Position numbers and translations under genes: made by a program. From contig NZ_CP029256.1 in the NCBI RefSeq assembly GCF_003628755.1, positions 1,569,585 to 1,633,584 of the forward strand: 64,000 nt of DNA, written 5' to 3'. The number at the start of each line of letters is the position of its first letter. The stretch's first letter is position 1. The stretch is from Christensenella minuta (GTDB lineage Bacteria > Bacillota > Clostridia > Christensenellales > Christensenellaceae). Positions 15,773 to 24,821 of the stretch are shown piece after piece. Under the pieces are notes generated by a model. The model was not told the DNA's origin, made no database searches, and saw only the letters and a list, made by a program, of their open reading frames with translations.

Positions 15773-17173
15773 TTAATGGGTGAAGCCCTGCGCGCCTGTC
15801 TTCTGCTTGCCGGGCGCTTCTTCCCGGGTGTTCTTTTCCAGATATTCGATCGCCATCTTCATATCCTGAATGAGCGAATCCGCCATATTATAGGAGAGGT
15901 CGGCACGGACAACATACCGCTGGATCAGAACGTTGGTCATGTTCTCGGGCAGCGTGTATGCCGGCACCTGCCAGCCCTTCATTGCGAGCCTGTCGGCCAA
16001 TTCATACAGAGTCCATTTATGCTTGCTCGGGTCTTTCAGTTTATAGCAGATGACCGGGATGTTGCTGCCGTCGTTGTATATCTCAAAGATACCGAAATCC
16101 TTGATGGCTTGCGTCAAATGCAGACCGACGTCCCTCGTATGGCCCTGAACGAGCCTGAGACCTTCGAGGCCATAACGCATAAAGATGTAATATTGGCCGA
16201 TGATCTGGCTTCCCGAACGGGAGAAGTTGATCGCCATTGTCGGTTGTTCGCCGCCTAAATAGTTAACATAGAAAATCAGGCGTTCCGGCAGGTATTCTTT
16301 GCTCTTCCACAGAACCCAGCCGATACCGGGATATACGAGGCCGTATTTATGACCGGACGTATTGATGGAGTGAACGTTCTTAAGACGGAAATCCCATTCG
16401 AGGGCTGGGTGGACAAACGGTACGAAGAGGCCGCCCGAAGCGCCGTCTACATGGATGCCGATCGGCACCTTTGCCGTTTTATTATGCTCTTCCACAAGCT
16501 GGTCGAGCTTTTTGATATCGTCGAATTTGCCGGTATAGGTGATGCCAAGAATCCCAACGATACCGATGGTATAATCGTCAACATAATCCATAACCGTATC
16601 CATATTCATGCTCATATGCTGTTCATCGAGAGGCACGAGGCGCATTTCGATATCCCAGTATACGCAGAATTTTTCCCAGCAGACCTGATAGCCGGAGGAA
16701 ATGACCAGGTTCGGTTTCTTTGCATTGATGTCGATCCCTGCTTTTTCAGCGAGGTCACGCCAGCGGAATTTCATTGCCATCCCGCCGAGCATACACGCTT
16801 CGGAGGAACCTACCGTCGAAGTGCCCATCGCCTGGCCTTCGGGAGCGTTCCAGATATCCGCAATAATGTTTACGCAGCGGTTTTCCACTTCCGTCATCTG
16901 CGGATATTCGGATTTATCAATGGCGTTTACGGCAAGCGTTTCCGCCATCAGCTTCGTTGCTTCGGGTTCCATATACGTCTGGCAGAACGTTGCGAGGTTC
17001 TGTCTTGCATTTCCTTCGTCGATCAGCTCGTCCTTGATTAGGCGGTACGCCACTTCGGCCGGTACCGATTTTTCATTCAGCGCGTTTTTGGGCATCGCTT
17101 CATCTGCCTCATATACCGCGAGATTGGGGGATACGATCTTATCTTCTTTCAAAGGCTTGTTGATGTGTAACAT
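15773..17173 (-). CDS. gadB: Glutamate decarboxylase
   Basis: 466 residues, the normal length for bacterial GAD. PLP-enzyme motifs are in order: GTSTVGSSEACMLGG, the NLVISSGYQVCWEKF segment, HVDGASGG with the PLP-ring Asp, and NTSGHKYG with the Schiff-base Lys near residue 278. The family converts L-glutamate plus H+ to GABA and CO2 in the cytoplasm. gadC follows 196 bp downstream, making a complete acid-resistance/GABA system. An AGGAG site is present with slightly long spacing. Two adjacent palindromes lie between the probable promoter and the start codon and are good operator candidates. Confidence 0.95.
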   Translation of the reverse strand: MLHINKPLKEDKIVSPNLAVYEADEAMPKNALNEKSVPAEVAYRLIKDELIDEGNARQNLATFCQTYMEPEATKLMAETLAVNAIDKSEYPQMTEVENRCVNIIADIWNAPEGQAMGTSTVGSSEACMLGGMAMKFRWRDLAEKAGIDINAKKPNLVISSGYQVCWEKFCVYWDIEMRLVPLDEQHMSMNMDTVMDYVDDYTIGIVGILGITYTGKFDDIKKLDQLVEEHNKTAKVPIGIHVDGASGGLFVPFVHPALEWDFRLKNVHSINTSGHKYGLVYPGIGWVLWKSKEYLPERLIFYVNYLGGEQPTMAINFSRSGSQIIGQYYIFMRYGLEGLRLVQGHTRDVGLHLTQAIKDFGIFEIYNDGSNIPVICYKLKDPSKHKWTLYELADRLAMKGWQVPAYTLPENMTNVLIQRYVVRADLSYNMADSLIQDMKMAIEYLEKNTREEAPGKQKTGAQGFTH

Positions 17174-17214
17174 TTTTTCATCACTCCTAAATTAGTAATA
17201 GATTTTGGACTGGC

Positions 17215-17241
17215 GTTCACATTGTGAACTGTTCATGAACA
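17215..17241. promoter_or_regulatory. Tandem palindromes upstream of gadB (putative operators)
   Basis: GTTCACATTGTGAAC (17215-17229), perfect around a central T, directly abuts TGTTCATGAACA (17230-17241), also perfect. Both share TTCA/TGAA half-sites. They lie 42-68 bases upstream of the gadB start. Confidence 0.6.
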
Positions 17242-17373
17242 ACTATGCTATATTTAACGCGCCCCCCGAAATTTAAACTGGCTTTGCAAAATTTTAATTT
17301 ATGACCGAAAAGGTTAGCCGTCACGATAATGCCTTGTTTTTCTTTCTTGCGCGAAAGGCTTCATTTTCAATTC

Positions 17374-17394
17374 ATAATAGTGCTATACTATTAT
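17374..17394 (+). promoter_or_regulatory. Extended -10 promoter inside a palindrome, upstream of the response regulator
   Basis: ATAATAGT (17374-17381) and ACTATTAT (17387-17394) are perfect inverted arms around GCTAT. TATACT (17384-17389), preceded by TGC, is the probable -10. Binding of a dimeric regulator here would cover the promoter. Confidence 0.5.
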
Positions 17395-17453
17395 AGGGAC
17401 GGTAGGCGGCCGGGCAGTACGGCAATAAAAATTTTACGATGCGGAGTGTTCTT

Positions 17454-18131
17454 ATGTTTCACATACTCGTTGCGGAAGACGACAAAAATTTAAGGCGGCT
17501 GATGGCCGCTTATCTGGAACAGAGCGGTTACGAGGTGTATCACGCCGAGGACGGCGAGGCCGCGCTTTCCATTCTCGATTCCACACATATCGACCTTATC
17601 ATCAGTGACATCATGATGCCGAATATGGACGGTTATGAACTCATCGAGGAGCTTCGCAACGCGGGGTTCACCCTGCCCGTGCTTATGGTGACGGCAAAAG
17701 AAACGTTTGAGGACAAGAAAAAAGGATTTTTGGTGGGCACGGACGATTACATGGTCAAGCCCATCGATATGGACGAAATGCTGCTGCGGGTGGCGGCGCT
17801 GCTGCGGCGGGCAAATATTGCCAACGAGCACAAGCTGCAACTTGGCGACGGCGTCCTGCTCGATTACGACAGCCTCACCGTACGCGCGCACGGCAAGCTT
17901 TTCGAGCTGCCCAAAAAGGAATTTTACCTGCTCTTCAAGCTGCTTTCCTACCCCAAAAAGATCTTTACGCGCCAGCAATTGATGGATGAAATTTGGGGAA
18001 TGGACGCTGAGGCGGACGAGCGCACAGTGGATGTGCACATCAAGCGCCTGCGCGAAAAATTCGAGAACCTCCCCGAATTCAAGATTATTACGATCCGGGG
18101 ACTCGGTTATAAGGCGGAACGGTACGTATGA
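17454..18131 (+). CDS. OmpR/PhoB-family response regulator
   Basis: 225 residues from ATG 17454 (GGAG eight bases upstream; an earlier in-frame ATG at 17439 has none). The receiver domain has the acidic pair ED (VAEDDK), phospho-acceptor Asp in LIISDIMMP near residue 51, Thr in MVTAKE and Lys in YMVKPID. The C-terminal winged helix ends with DERTVDVHIKRLREKFE...GLGYKAE, typical of OmpR proteins. The stop overlaps the start of the kinase gene by 4 bases. Target genes are unknown; divergent gadB and the palindrome in its own promoter are candidates. Confidence 0.93.
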   Translation: MFHILVAEDDKNLRRLMAAYLEQSGYEVYHAEDGEAALSILDSTHIDLIISDIMMPNMDGYELIEELRNAGFTLPVLMVTAKETFEDKKKGFLVGTDDYMVKPIDMDEMLLRVAALLRRANIANEHKLQLGDGVLLDYDSLTVRAHGKLFELPKKEFYLLFKLLSYPKKIFTRQQLMDEIWGMDAEADERTVDVHIKRLREKFENLPEFKIITIRGLGYKAERYV

Positions 18132-19459
18132 GGCATTTTCGCTCAATTCAGATGAAATTTATGTTCGTCTTTATCGGCATCCTGCTGATCGCGTGTATTG
18201 CCGCGATGCTGCTTGCGTCCGGTTTTGTGCAAAAATCTATTTTGAGCGAAATGAAAAGCCAGATCATGACGACCGCAAACAATATCGTAAGGCTGGCGGA
18301 CACCGACCTCGATATGAATGAGATCATTGAAACCGTATCCAATTCATTCTATTCCATCAGCGTTTACGATGCCAGTGAGACTACGCTTCCCAAGGGCGTG
18401 ACTCCCGAAACGCTTTCCACGCTGGAAGAGGATACGGTTTATTTTGCGCCGCAGGAGAAGAACATTTTTCCCTATGCGCTTCTTCGCGTACGCGATTCCT
18501 ATGTAATCATGACGCCGCACTCGGACAACAATGAACTGGTGAATTTCCGCAGCAGCGCGATCACGGCCCTGCTCTTTTGCGCGATGATAGGCGCGATGCT
18601 GATGTTGGTGGCAGTCATGCAGGTCACCAAGCCGGTAAAGCGGCTTACCCGGGCGACCAAGGAGGTTGCCAAGGGAAATTTTGACGTGACGGTCGACTAT
18701 GAATCGTGCGACGAGGTGGGGCAGCTTGCGCATCATTTCAACCTGATGACGCGCGAGCTTAAGAACATGGAATATCTGCGCAAGGACTTCGTGAGCAACG
18801 TATCGCACGAATTTAAAACGCCGATCGCTTCTATACAGGGTTTTGCGCGGCTGCTTAAATCCAAGGACCTCACGAAGGAAGAGTTTGACGAATATACGGA
18901 TGTAATTATCAGCGAGAGCGGGCGGCTCGCAAAATTATCTTCAAACCTGCTGCGGCTGTCACGCCTGGAAAACCAGGCCATTCCCGAACAGGAAACGGAA
19001 TTTTCACTCGACGAGCAAATCCGCAAGACGATCCTGCTGCTGGAAAACGATTGGAGCAAAAAGAACCTCGACCTTGACATCGATATGCAGGACGTAATGT
19101 ATCTGGGCAATGAGGAAATGCTCCAACAGGTATGGATTAACCTGATTTCCAACGCGATCAAATTTTCGCACGACGGCGGACTGCTGCGTGTGTGCCTCGA
19201 AAAGGACGGTGGCTTTGCGAACGTTGAAATTACAGACAACGGCGCGGGTATTTCCGAGGAAGCCCTGCCCCGTATTTTCGAGAAATTTTACCAGGGAGAT
19301 CCTTCCCATTCCAAGCAGGGAAACGGTCTTGGCCTTGCGATCGTAAAGCAGATCCTGCAAAGCTGCGGCGGCGAGATTTCCGTGGAAAGCGAAGTGGGAA
19401 AAGGCACGCGTTTCACCGTGCGTCTGCCCCTGCCGGAAAACCCAAAGAAAAAGGCATGA
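18128..19459 (+). CDS. Membrane sensor histidine kinase, partner of the upstream regulator
   Basis: 443 residues. TM1 at about 9-31 and TM2 at about 143-165 flank a roughly 110-residue extracytoplasmic sensor region. HAMP follows (VTKPVKRLTRATKEVAKGNFDV), then HisKA with FVSNVSHEFKTPIAS, then HATPase with NLISNAIKFS (N box), DNGAGIS (G1) and GNGLGLAIVKQI (G2). Start codon overlaps the regulator's stop (ATGA), so the two are translationally coupled. The signal is unknown; the extracytoplasmic part has no motif I recognise. Confidence 0.93.
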   Translation: MRHFRSIQMKFMFVFIGILLIACIAAMLLASGFVQKSILSEMKSQIMTTANNIVRLADTDLDMNEIIETVSNSFYSISVYDASETTLPKGVTPETLSTLEEDTVYFAPQEKNIFPYALLRVRDSYVIMTPHSDNNELVNFRSSAITALLFCAMIGAMLMLVAVMQVTKPVKRLTRATKEVAKGNFDVTVDYESCDEVGQLAHHFNLMTRELKNMEYLRKDFVSNVSHEFKTPIASIQGFARLLKSKDLTKEEFDEYTDVIISESGRLAKLSSNLLRLSRLENQAIPEQETEFSLDEQIRKTILLLENDWSKKNLDLDIDMQDVMYLGNEEMLQQVWINLISNAIKFSHDGGLLRVCLEKDGGFANVEITDNGAGISEEALPRIFEKFYQGDPSHSKQGNGLGLAIVKQILQSCGGEISVESEVGKGTRFTVRLPLPENPKKKA

Positions 19460-19481
19460 GCCTTTTTTCACAAATTCACCT

Positions 19482-19510
19482 TGCAATAGAGCCGTTTTTT
19501 TTGTATAATG
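19482..19510 (+). promoter_or_regulatory. Predicted promoter of the PfoR-like EIIC gene
   Basis: TTGCAA, 17 bp containing a T8 run, then TATAAT, in the gap after the kinase gene. It leaves a leader of about 135 nt holding inverted repeats ATCATGTG/CACATGAT and ATATTTG/CAAATAT. Confidence 0.55.
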
Positions 19511-19653
19511 AAACACGCTAATTGGTATCATGTGCAGTTCAAGACACATGATTTCCGAGTCGTGAAACATCGTTTCCGGTATACGTACCACTCGAGAAGT
19601 ACCGATATTTGCTGTTTGCAACAAATATTAAACTTTTTGGGAGGTATTTTTTT

Positions 19654-20688
19654 ATGCAAAACAATTCAAACGCAACGGCAACCATCAAAAAATATGCAAA
19701 GCGCTGGTTCATCGACGGAATGGGCGCGATGGCGCTCGGCCTGTTTTCAAGCCTGATTATAGGCCTGATTATCTCACAGCTGGCCACAATCCCCGGGCTT
19801 TCCGTGCTCAGCCAGTTCACCGAGGTGCTCGGCGCCCAGTCGCCCGTGGTAGGCGCCGCGATCGGCGTTGCAATCGCTTACGGCCTCAAAAACAAACCGC
19901 TCGTCATTTTCTCGTCCGCTGCGACAGGCGCGTTCGGATACGCGATGGGCGGCCCGGTCGGCGCGTATGTCGCCGCGCTTGTAGGGGCGGAGATCGGCCG
20001 GCTTGTTGCGGGCAAAACGCCTGTCGATATCATTATTTCGCCCATCGTGACGATCCTCGCGGGCGGTTTTATCGGCCTGCTGGTCGGCCCGCCGCTGAAC
20101 ATGTTTATGACATGGCTCGGCGAGGTCATCAATTCCGCGACCGTCCTTGCGCCCCTTCCGATGGGCATTATTGTTTCTGTGCTTGTGGGTATGGCGCTCA
20201 CTCTGCCCATCAGCAGCGCCGCGCTGTGCATCATGATGGGTCTGAGCGGACTCGCGGCAGGCGCCGCGGTGGCCGGATGCTGTGCCAATATGATCGGTTT
20301 TGCGGTGATGAGCTTTAAGGAAAACGGCTGGGGCGGCCTCCTGGCGCAGGGTCTCGGCACGTCTATGCTGCAGGTTCCGAATATCCTGCGGCGGCCGCAG
20401 ATATGGCTGCCGCCGATCATCGCGTCCGCCATTGTCGGTCCGATCTCAACCATAGTATTCCAGATGACGAATACGCCGACCGGCGCGGGCATGGGCACTT
20501 CCGGCCTTGTCGGGCAGTTCGGCGCGTGGGCGGCCATGAGCTCCACAACGCCCGCGCCCATGCTGATTTTTGAGATCATCCTGGTGCATTTTGTGCTTCC
20601 GGCTGTCATCACGCTGATTTTCGCTGCCATTTTACGCCGAGCCGGGTGGATTCGTCCACAGGACTTAAAACTTGAAATGATGAAGTGA
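19654..20688 (+). CDS. PTS_EIIC_2 family membrane protein (PfoR-like)
   Basis: 344 residues from ATG 19654 after GGGAGG; an in-frame ATG 15 codons upstream lies in the leader. About nine to ten hydrophobic, Gly/Ala-rich segments, with GLKNKPLVIFSSAATGAFGY and ALPLPMGIIVS-like blocks seen in the PTS_EIIC_2/PfoR family. These proteins resemble the membrane domain of sugar phosphotransferase permeases but lack EIIA and EIIB domains. The Clostridium perfringens namesake was described as a regulator of perfringolysin. No PTS partner is nearby, so the substrate and even transport activity are uncertain. Confidence 0.85.
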   Translation: MQNNSNATATIKKYAKRWFIDGMGAMALGLFSSLIIGLIISQLATIPGLSVLSQFTEVLGAQSPVVGAAIGVAIAYGLKNKPLVIFSSAATGAFGYAMGGPVGAYVAALVGAEIGRLVAGKTPVDIIISPIVTILAGGFIGLLVGPPLNMFMTWLGEVINSATVLAPLPMGIIVSVLVGMALTLPISSAALCIMMGLSGLAAGAAVAGCCANMIGFAVMSFKENGWGGLLAQGLGTSMLQVPNILRRPQIWLPPIIASAIVGPISTIVFQMTNTPTGAGMGTSGLVGQFGAWAAMSSTTPAPMLIFEIILVHFVLPAVITLIFAAILRRAGWIRPQDLKLEMMK

Positions 20689-20733
20689 ACAAAGCCGGAA
20701 ACAGGAACCCTTTTTAAGGCGGCGGCATAAGCA

Positions 20734-20759
20734 GGGAGCGCAGTTTTGCGCTCCCTTTT
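20734..20759 (+). terminator. Intrinsic terminator after the EIIC gene
   Basis: GGGAGCGCA/TGCGCTCCC stem followed by TTTT. Confidence 0.85.
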
Positions 20760-20856
20760 CACACCAAATTTTTCCATGTTAAGAAATATTTCAGAAAAAG
20801 CCCCGCAGATTTGTAAGAACCGGGTTTTATAATAACGAGAAAGCAGGGAGGTTTTT

Positions 20857-21255
20857 ATGAAAAAGCAGGTAACGCTCTTAGCGGCGGTTTTATTATGTAT
20901 CGTGACCATAGCGGGGTGCGGCGCATCCCCGGAAAATGAAATACGGATCTCTTTTTCCGGCGCTCCCGAAGTACACCAACAGAGGTTTGAAAGCGGCGGT
21001 GAAACGGTAAGCTTCCGCGGCACGCTTTCCGTGATCGGCAGCGCAGGAATAAAAGTCCTCTCCGCAGACGGCGGTGAGCTTTACATCGAGGTCTTCCAGG
21101 ATGTACGCGGCCGCGGCCTCTCCATGGAGATCGCCGGGCTTACGCCGGGCGGTGAATACACGCTGATCCTCGACGGAACGGACGCAATCTCATGCACGCT
21201 CACCCTTTCAACGGACCAGAAGCTTGTGGGGGACATTCACACGCCTCTGGGATAA
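20857..21255 (+). CDS. Small lipoprotein of unknown function
   Basis: 132 residues after AGGGAGG. A signal peptide (MKKQ, then a hydrophobic run) ends in the lipobox IAGC, with Cys near residue 21, so the mature protein should be lipid-anchored outside the cell membrane. The mature part (about 110 residues) alternates short beta-strand-like stretches (ETVSFRGTLSV, GELYIEVFQDV, GEYTLILDGTD), suggesting a single beta-sandwich domain. No known family recognised. It is flanked by terminators and a pseudogene, so it is probably transcribed alone. Confidence 0.8.
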   Translation: MKKQVTLLAAVLLCIVTIAGCGASPENEIRISFSGAPEVHQQRFESGGETVSFRGTLSVIGSAGIKVLSADGGELYIEVFQDVRGRGLSMEIAGLTPGGEYTLILDGTDAISCTLTLSTDQKLVGDIHTPLG

Positions 21256-21279
21256 CCGTGCGGCGCTCTTTCCTTTTGC

Positions 21280-21466
21280 TCATCTATCCTGATTCTCCTG
21301 CTTCATATCGCTGATTCGGCGATATTCGCTTGTTGTAACGCCTACATTTTTTTAAAAGCGGCAGCAAAATAATGCGGGTCGTTATACCCGACCTTCTCTG
21401 CAATTTCATAGGATTTCATCTCTGTATTCTTCAACATTTCCTTTGCCTTACCGATTTTGGAAGTAT
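21280..21466 (-). pseudogene. Remnant of an AraC-type regulator (C-terminal HTH, frameshifted)
   Basis: Read on the minus strand, the first frame gives GKAKEMLKNTEMKSYEIAEK followed by VGYNDPHYFAAAFKK and then a stop. Shifting by one base restores NVGVTTSEYRRISDMKQ up to a TGA at 21280. This is the last helix-turn-helix of an AraC or YesN-type protein. The shift falls in a T7 run on the plus strand (21347-21353), where one base appears lost. Everything upstream of the second HTH is missing, so the gene is dead. It fills most of the gap between the lipoprotein gene and mutM. Confidence 0.85.
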
Positions 21467-21565
21467 CGATGGAATACGGCAAAGCACGGGAAACCGTTAT
21501 GGGTACGGTGGATTCTCTGCGGCATTATGACGCGGTTATAACGTCCTGCGGCATTCTGGGATTTG

Positions 21566-22399
21566 TCAGCGCTTCTTCGCTTTCTGGCAATGCGGACAGA
21601 ACACGCTGCTCCGGCCTGCGATCACGACGCGCCGGAGGGGCGTGCCGCAATGCGGGCAGGGAGCGCCTTCGTGGCCGTACACCTGTAAAAAAGGCGTATT
21701 GCGGTATTCCGTTCCATTTCCCGCAAGATATTCCGCGGGGGCGACGGCATTTTTTTCGATGAAATAGCTCAAACGTTCGGGAATCGTTTCCGCGAGCCGT
21801 TTCCACTCGGCTGCGGTAAGGGAATTTGCCGCCCTGTCCGGACGGATTTTTGATGTAAACAGGATTTCGTCCGCATAAATATTGCCGATCCCGGCAAGCA
21901 CGCCCTGGTCGAGCAGGCACTCCTTGACGGCCCGCTTCCGTCCGCCGCACGAAGACTGCAAATAAGCCCCGTCGAGCGCGGGATCAAAGGGTTCCGGCCC
22001 CAGTTTGTGCACGCCGCTCTTCGTATCCTCTTCCCCGTTTCCAATCAACCAAAAACGCCCGAAACGGCGGGGATCGATAAAGCGCAATTCGGTTTTACCA
22101 TTCAGGCTGAATACGATATGCGTATGCTTTTCCTCCGGAAATCCGGAAGGAACGAGAAGCAGCCTGCCCGTCATGCGCAGATGAAGGACAATTCGCTTTC
22201 CGCCAAGGCAGATCAAGAGGAATTTGCCCCGCCGGTCCATACCGCTGATACGGGCGCCGGTGACGCCGCTTTGAAACAGCTCCGCGGACGGGTAACCGAT
22301 GATCTCCGGCCGGTTCAGGAACACTTCCCTGATCGTCCGGTCGAAGAGCTGCGGCTCTAAAACCCGTTTTATTGTTTCAACTTCCGGCAATTCCGGCAT
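21566..22399 (-). CDS. mutM: Formamidopyrimidine-DNA glycosylase
   Basis: 277 residues with the invariant MPELPEVETIKR start, whose Pro2 is the catalytic amine and Glu3 assists. LHLRMTGRL and the GIGNIYADEILF helix-two-turn-helix segment follow, and a C-terminal zinc finger (CPHCG...FCPHCQ) closes the protein. It removes oxidised purines such as 8-oxoguanine and nicks the abasic site. It is the last gene of an apparent nifS-like/thiI/mutM operon, 24 bp after thiI. Confidence 0.96.
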   Translation of the reverse strand: MPELPEVETIKRVLEPQLFDRTIREVFLNRPEIIGYPSAELFQSGVTGARISGMDRRGKFLLICLGGKRIVLHLRMTGRLLLVPSGFPEEKHTHIVFSLNGKTELRFIDPRRFGRFWLIGNGEEDTKSGVHKLGPEPFDPALDGAYLQSSCGGRKRAVKECLLDQGVLAGIGNIYADEILFTSKIRPDRAANSLTAAEWKRLAETIPERLSYFIEKNAVAPAEYLAGNGTEYRNTPFLQVYGHEGAPCPHCGTPLRRVVIAGRSSVFCPHCQKAKKR

Positions 22400-22423
22400 A
22401 ATTTAACCGTCCTTTTCCCGCGC

Positions 22424-23593
22424 TCAGCCGATGCTGATGCGTTCCGCGCTTTCCACAGCGGCGCCAACCAATGCGTCGATATCAAGTATGCTCTCCGCTT
22501 CCACGATGCGGTCGAGATGCGGACGCGTGAGCGGATGTTTGGGCACGAATACCGTGCAGCAATCCTCATACGGCAGGATCGAGGTCTCATAGGTACCGAT
22601 CTTTTCCGCGATATTGATGATATCGATCTTATCCATACCGATCAGCGGACGGAACACGGGCATGCTCGTCACACTGTTCGTGACGTAGATGCTCTCCATC
22701 GTCTGGCTCGCGACCTGGCCGATGCTCTCGCCCGTGACGATCGCCTGCGCGCCGCATTTCTCAGCGAGCTTCTGCGCAATGCGCATCATGAACCGGCGCA
22801 TGATAATAACCAGCATTTCATGCGGGCACTTCTCGTAAATCTGCATCTGGATGTCCGTGAAGCTTACGACGTTCAGGTGAATCTTCCCGGCATATTCCGA
22901 AACGGTCTTTGCAAGGTCAATCACTTTTTGCTTGGCGGCTTCGCTGGTATACGGAAAGCTGTGATAATGCACGGCATTGATCTCCACGCCGCGCTTAGCG
23001 ACCATATAGCCCGCAACCGGGCTGTCTATACCGCCCGACAGCAGGAGCATGGCGCGCCCGTTTGAATGCTGGGGCATGCCGCCCGCTCCGGGGATAACAT
23101 CCACATAACCATAGCACTGCTCGCGCACCTCGACATATACGTTAAAATCCGGGGTGTGCACGTCTACGGCAAGGCCGGGAACCGCTTCAAGGATTCGCCC
23201 GCCGAGTTCGGCCGCAAGCTGCATGGATGAAAGCGGGAAGCGTTTGTCCGCGCGCTTCGCCTGCACCTTGAATGTCGCCTTTTGGAGACCTTTTTTAGCC
23301 ATATAATCCCGTACAAGGCGAATCACCTCCTCACCCATAGCGCCGATATCCTTTTCCATCTCCACAGCGGGCGAGACGGAATGCAGACCGAACACCTTGA
23401 CGACCGCTTCAACCGCGCGCGGCATTTCTTCTTCCGTAAGGCCCGTCACATAAAAGCGGCCATAGCCCTTTTGCGTGACCGCGTTTGGGAACGCCTTCAG
23501 CGCACGCTTGATGGCTTTTAATTGCAGCGATTCAAAATGCGGCCTGTTCTGGCCTTTCAGGTGTATTTCTCCATATCGAACCAATAATATCAT
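22424..23593 (-). CDS. thiI: tRNA 4-thiouridine synthase
   Basis: 389 residues from ATG 23593 (GGAGA upstream; an in-frame ATG seven codons earlier lacks a site). The NFLD/THUMP region occupies the first ~170 residues, followed by the PP-loop LLSGGIDSPVAGYM and the YHSFPYTSEAAKQKV block. There is no C-terminal rhodanese domain, as in Firmicute ThiI, so sulfur must come directly from a cysteine desulfurase. Such an enzyme is encoded 28 bp upstream in the same transcript. Role: s4U8 in tRNA; involvement in thiazole synthesis is less certain in short forms. Confidence 0.95.
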   Translation of the reverse strand: MILLVRYGEIHLKGQNRPHFESLQLKAIKRALKAFPNAVTQKGYGRFYVTGLTEEEMPRAVEAVVKVFGLHSVSPAVEMEKDIGAMGEEVIRLVRDYMAKKGLQKATFKVQAKRADKRFPLSSMQLAAELGGRILEAVPGLAVDVHTPDFNVYVEVREQCYGYVDVIPGAGGMPQHSNGRAMLLLSGGIDSPVAGYMVAKRGVEINAVHYHSFPYTSEAAKQKVIDLAKTVSEYAGKIHLNVVSFTDIQMQIYEKCPHEMLVIIMRRFMMRIAQKLAEKCGAQAIVTGESIGQVASQTMESIYVTNSVTSMPVFRPLIGMDKIDIINIAEKIGTYETSILPYEDCCTVFVPKHPLTRPHLDRIVEAESILDIDALVGAAVESAERISIG

Positions 23594-23621
23594 ACTCTTT
23601 CTCCAGCCTGACATCAGTCAC

Positions 23622-24764
23622 TTATTTTCTCATAAATTTCCGCAAAACAGCGGTATTTTTTGCGATTTCCCGTGCGGCAACGCATACTTCCTCCTTCGTA
23701 TTGAAGGGCGAAAAGCTGATGCGCACAGCACCCGCCGCTTCCTCCTGCGAAAGCCCGAGCGCCGCGGCAATACGGCTCTTTCCTTTTTTGGAAGAGCACG
23801 CCGAGCCGGTCGATATATAGATCCCCGCCGCCTCCAGCGTGTGGAGAAGGGTCTCCCCGTTTACGCCCAGTACGGAAATATTCACAATATGTGCGCACGC
23901 ATCCTCCTCATTTTCCGGCGACAGCACCGCCACGTCCGGAATATTTGAACATTCGTTCAAAAAAGCATCCCTCAGAATACGCATATATCCCGGGTCGACC
24001 CTTTTTTCAAAATATTCCGCCGCCGCCGCAAAAGACAGTATCCCAAGCGTATTCTGCGTTCCCGACCGCAAGCCGTTTTCCTGTCCGCCGCCGAGGATAT
24101 AGGGCTTTATGGGCGTATGATCCTTATAAAAAACAGCGCCCGTTCCCTTATGCGCGTGCAGCTTATGCGCGCTGACCGTATAATAGTCGATATTCGACGT
24201 GTTTTGCAGGTGTTCCTTGCAAAAAGCCTGCACCCCGTCCGCATGGAACAGCGCCTGCGGATTTCTGGCTTTTACAAGCGCCGCAATCCGTTCTACGTCG
24301 TTTTTCGCCCCGGTCTCATTGTTTACGTGCATAACGCTGACAAGCGCGGTATTTTCGTTCACCGCCCCCGCGACCGCTTCCGGCGATACCACGCCGTTCT
24401 TGTTCGTTTGAACGAATGTGACGCCGCAGCCTACGCTTTGCAAAAATTTAAAGCTTTCCTCTACGCATGGATGCTCCGCCCCGGCGCACACATAATGCAT
24501 ATTTTTTTTCTGCTTTGCGCCGCGCAGGATGACCGTATTCGCGCTCTCCGATCCGCAGCTTGTAAAAAAACATTTATGGCCCTGTCCGCCGAAGGCATGC
24601 AGCAAGGTCTCTTTGGCCCCGTCGATTTGTTTCTGCACGCGCGTTGCGCACGCATACAGCGCGGAAGGATTCTGCCACGCCTCTTCGGCATAGGCCGCAT
24701 AAACTTCCTTTAGTTCCGCGAGCGGCCTCGTAGTCGCCGCGTTATCCAGATAAATTTCCCGCAT
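23622..24764 (-). CDS. Cysteine desulfurase, NifS/IscS class V aminotransferase fold
   Basis: 380 residues from ATG 24764. The start YLDNAATT is the family signature. The PLP Lys is in VSAHKLHAHKG, and the mobile-loop Cys in STGSACSSKKG. It takes sulfur from L-cysteine as an enzyme persulfide. Its place directly before thiI, and the absence of iscU nearby, argue for a dedicated tRNA-thiolation partner, as for the B. subtilis NifZ/ThiI pair. The ribosome site is weak (AGGC), and an upstream in-frame ATG exists nine codons earlier. Confidence 0.93.
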   Translation of the reverse strand: MREIYLDNAATTRPLAELKEVYAAYAEEAWQNPSALYACATRVQKQIDGAKETLLHAFGGQGHKCFFTSCGSESANTVILRGAKQKKNMHYVCAGAEHPCVEESFKFLQSVGCGVTFVQTNKNGVVSPEAVAGAVNENTALVSVMHVNNETGAKNDVERIAALVKARNPQALFHADGVQAFCKEHLQNTSNIDYYTVSAHKLHAHKGTGAVFYKDHTPIKPYILGGGQENGLRSGTQNTLGILSFAAAAEYFEKRVDPGYMRILRDAFLNECSNIPDVAVLSPENEEDACAHIVNISVLGVNGETLLHTLEAAGIYISTGSACSSKKGKSRIAAALGLSQEEAAGAVRISFSPFNTKEEVCVAAREIAKNTAVLRKFMRK

Positions 24765-24821
24765 ATCAAATAGCCTGCTATATCCATTCAAATTTTCGGG
24801 CCCTCCGGCCCATTACAAAAT

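Noticed and set aside
19878-21023. Minus-strand open frame of ~380 codons opposite the EIIC and lipoprotein genes
   Set aside because: Covers two plus-strand genes and a terminator; composition is that of a reverse complement.
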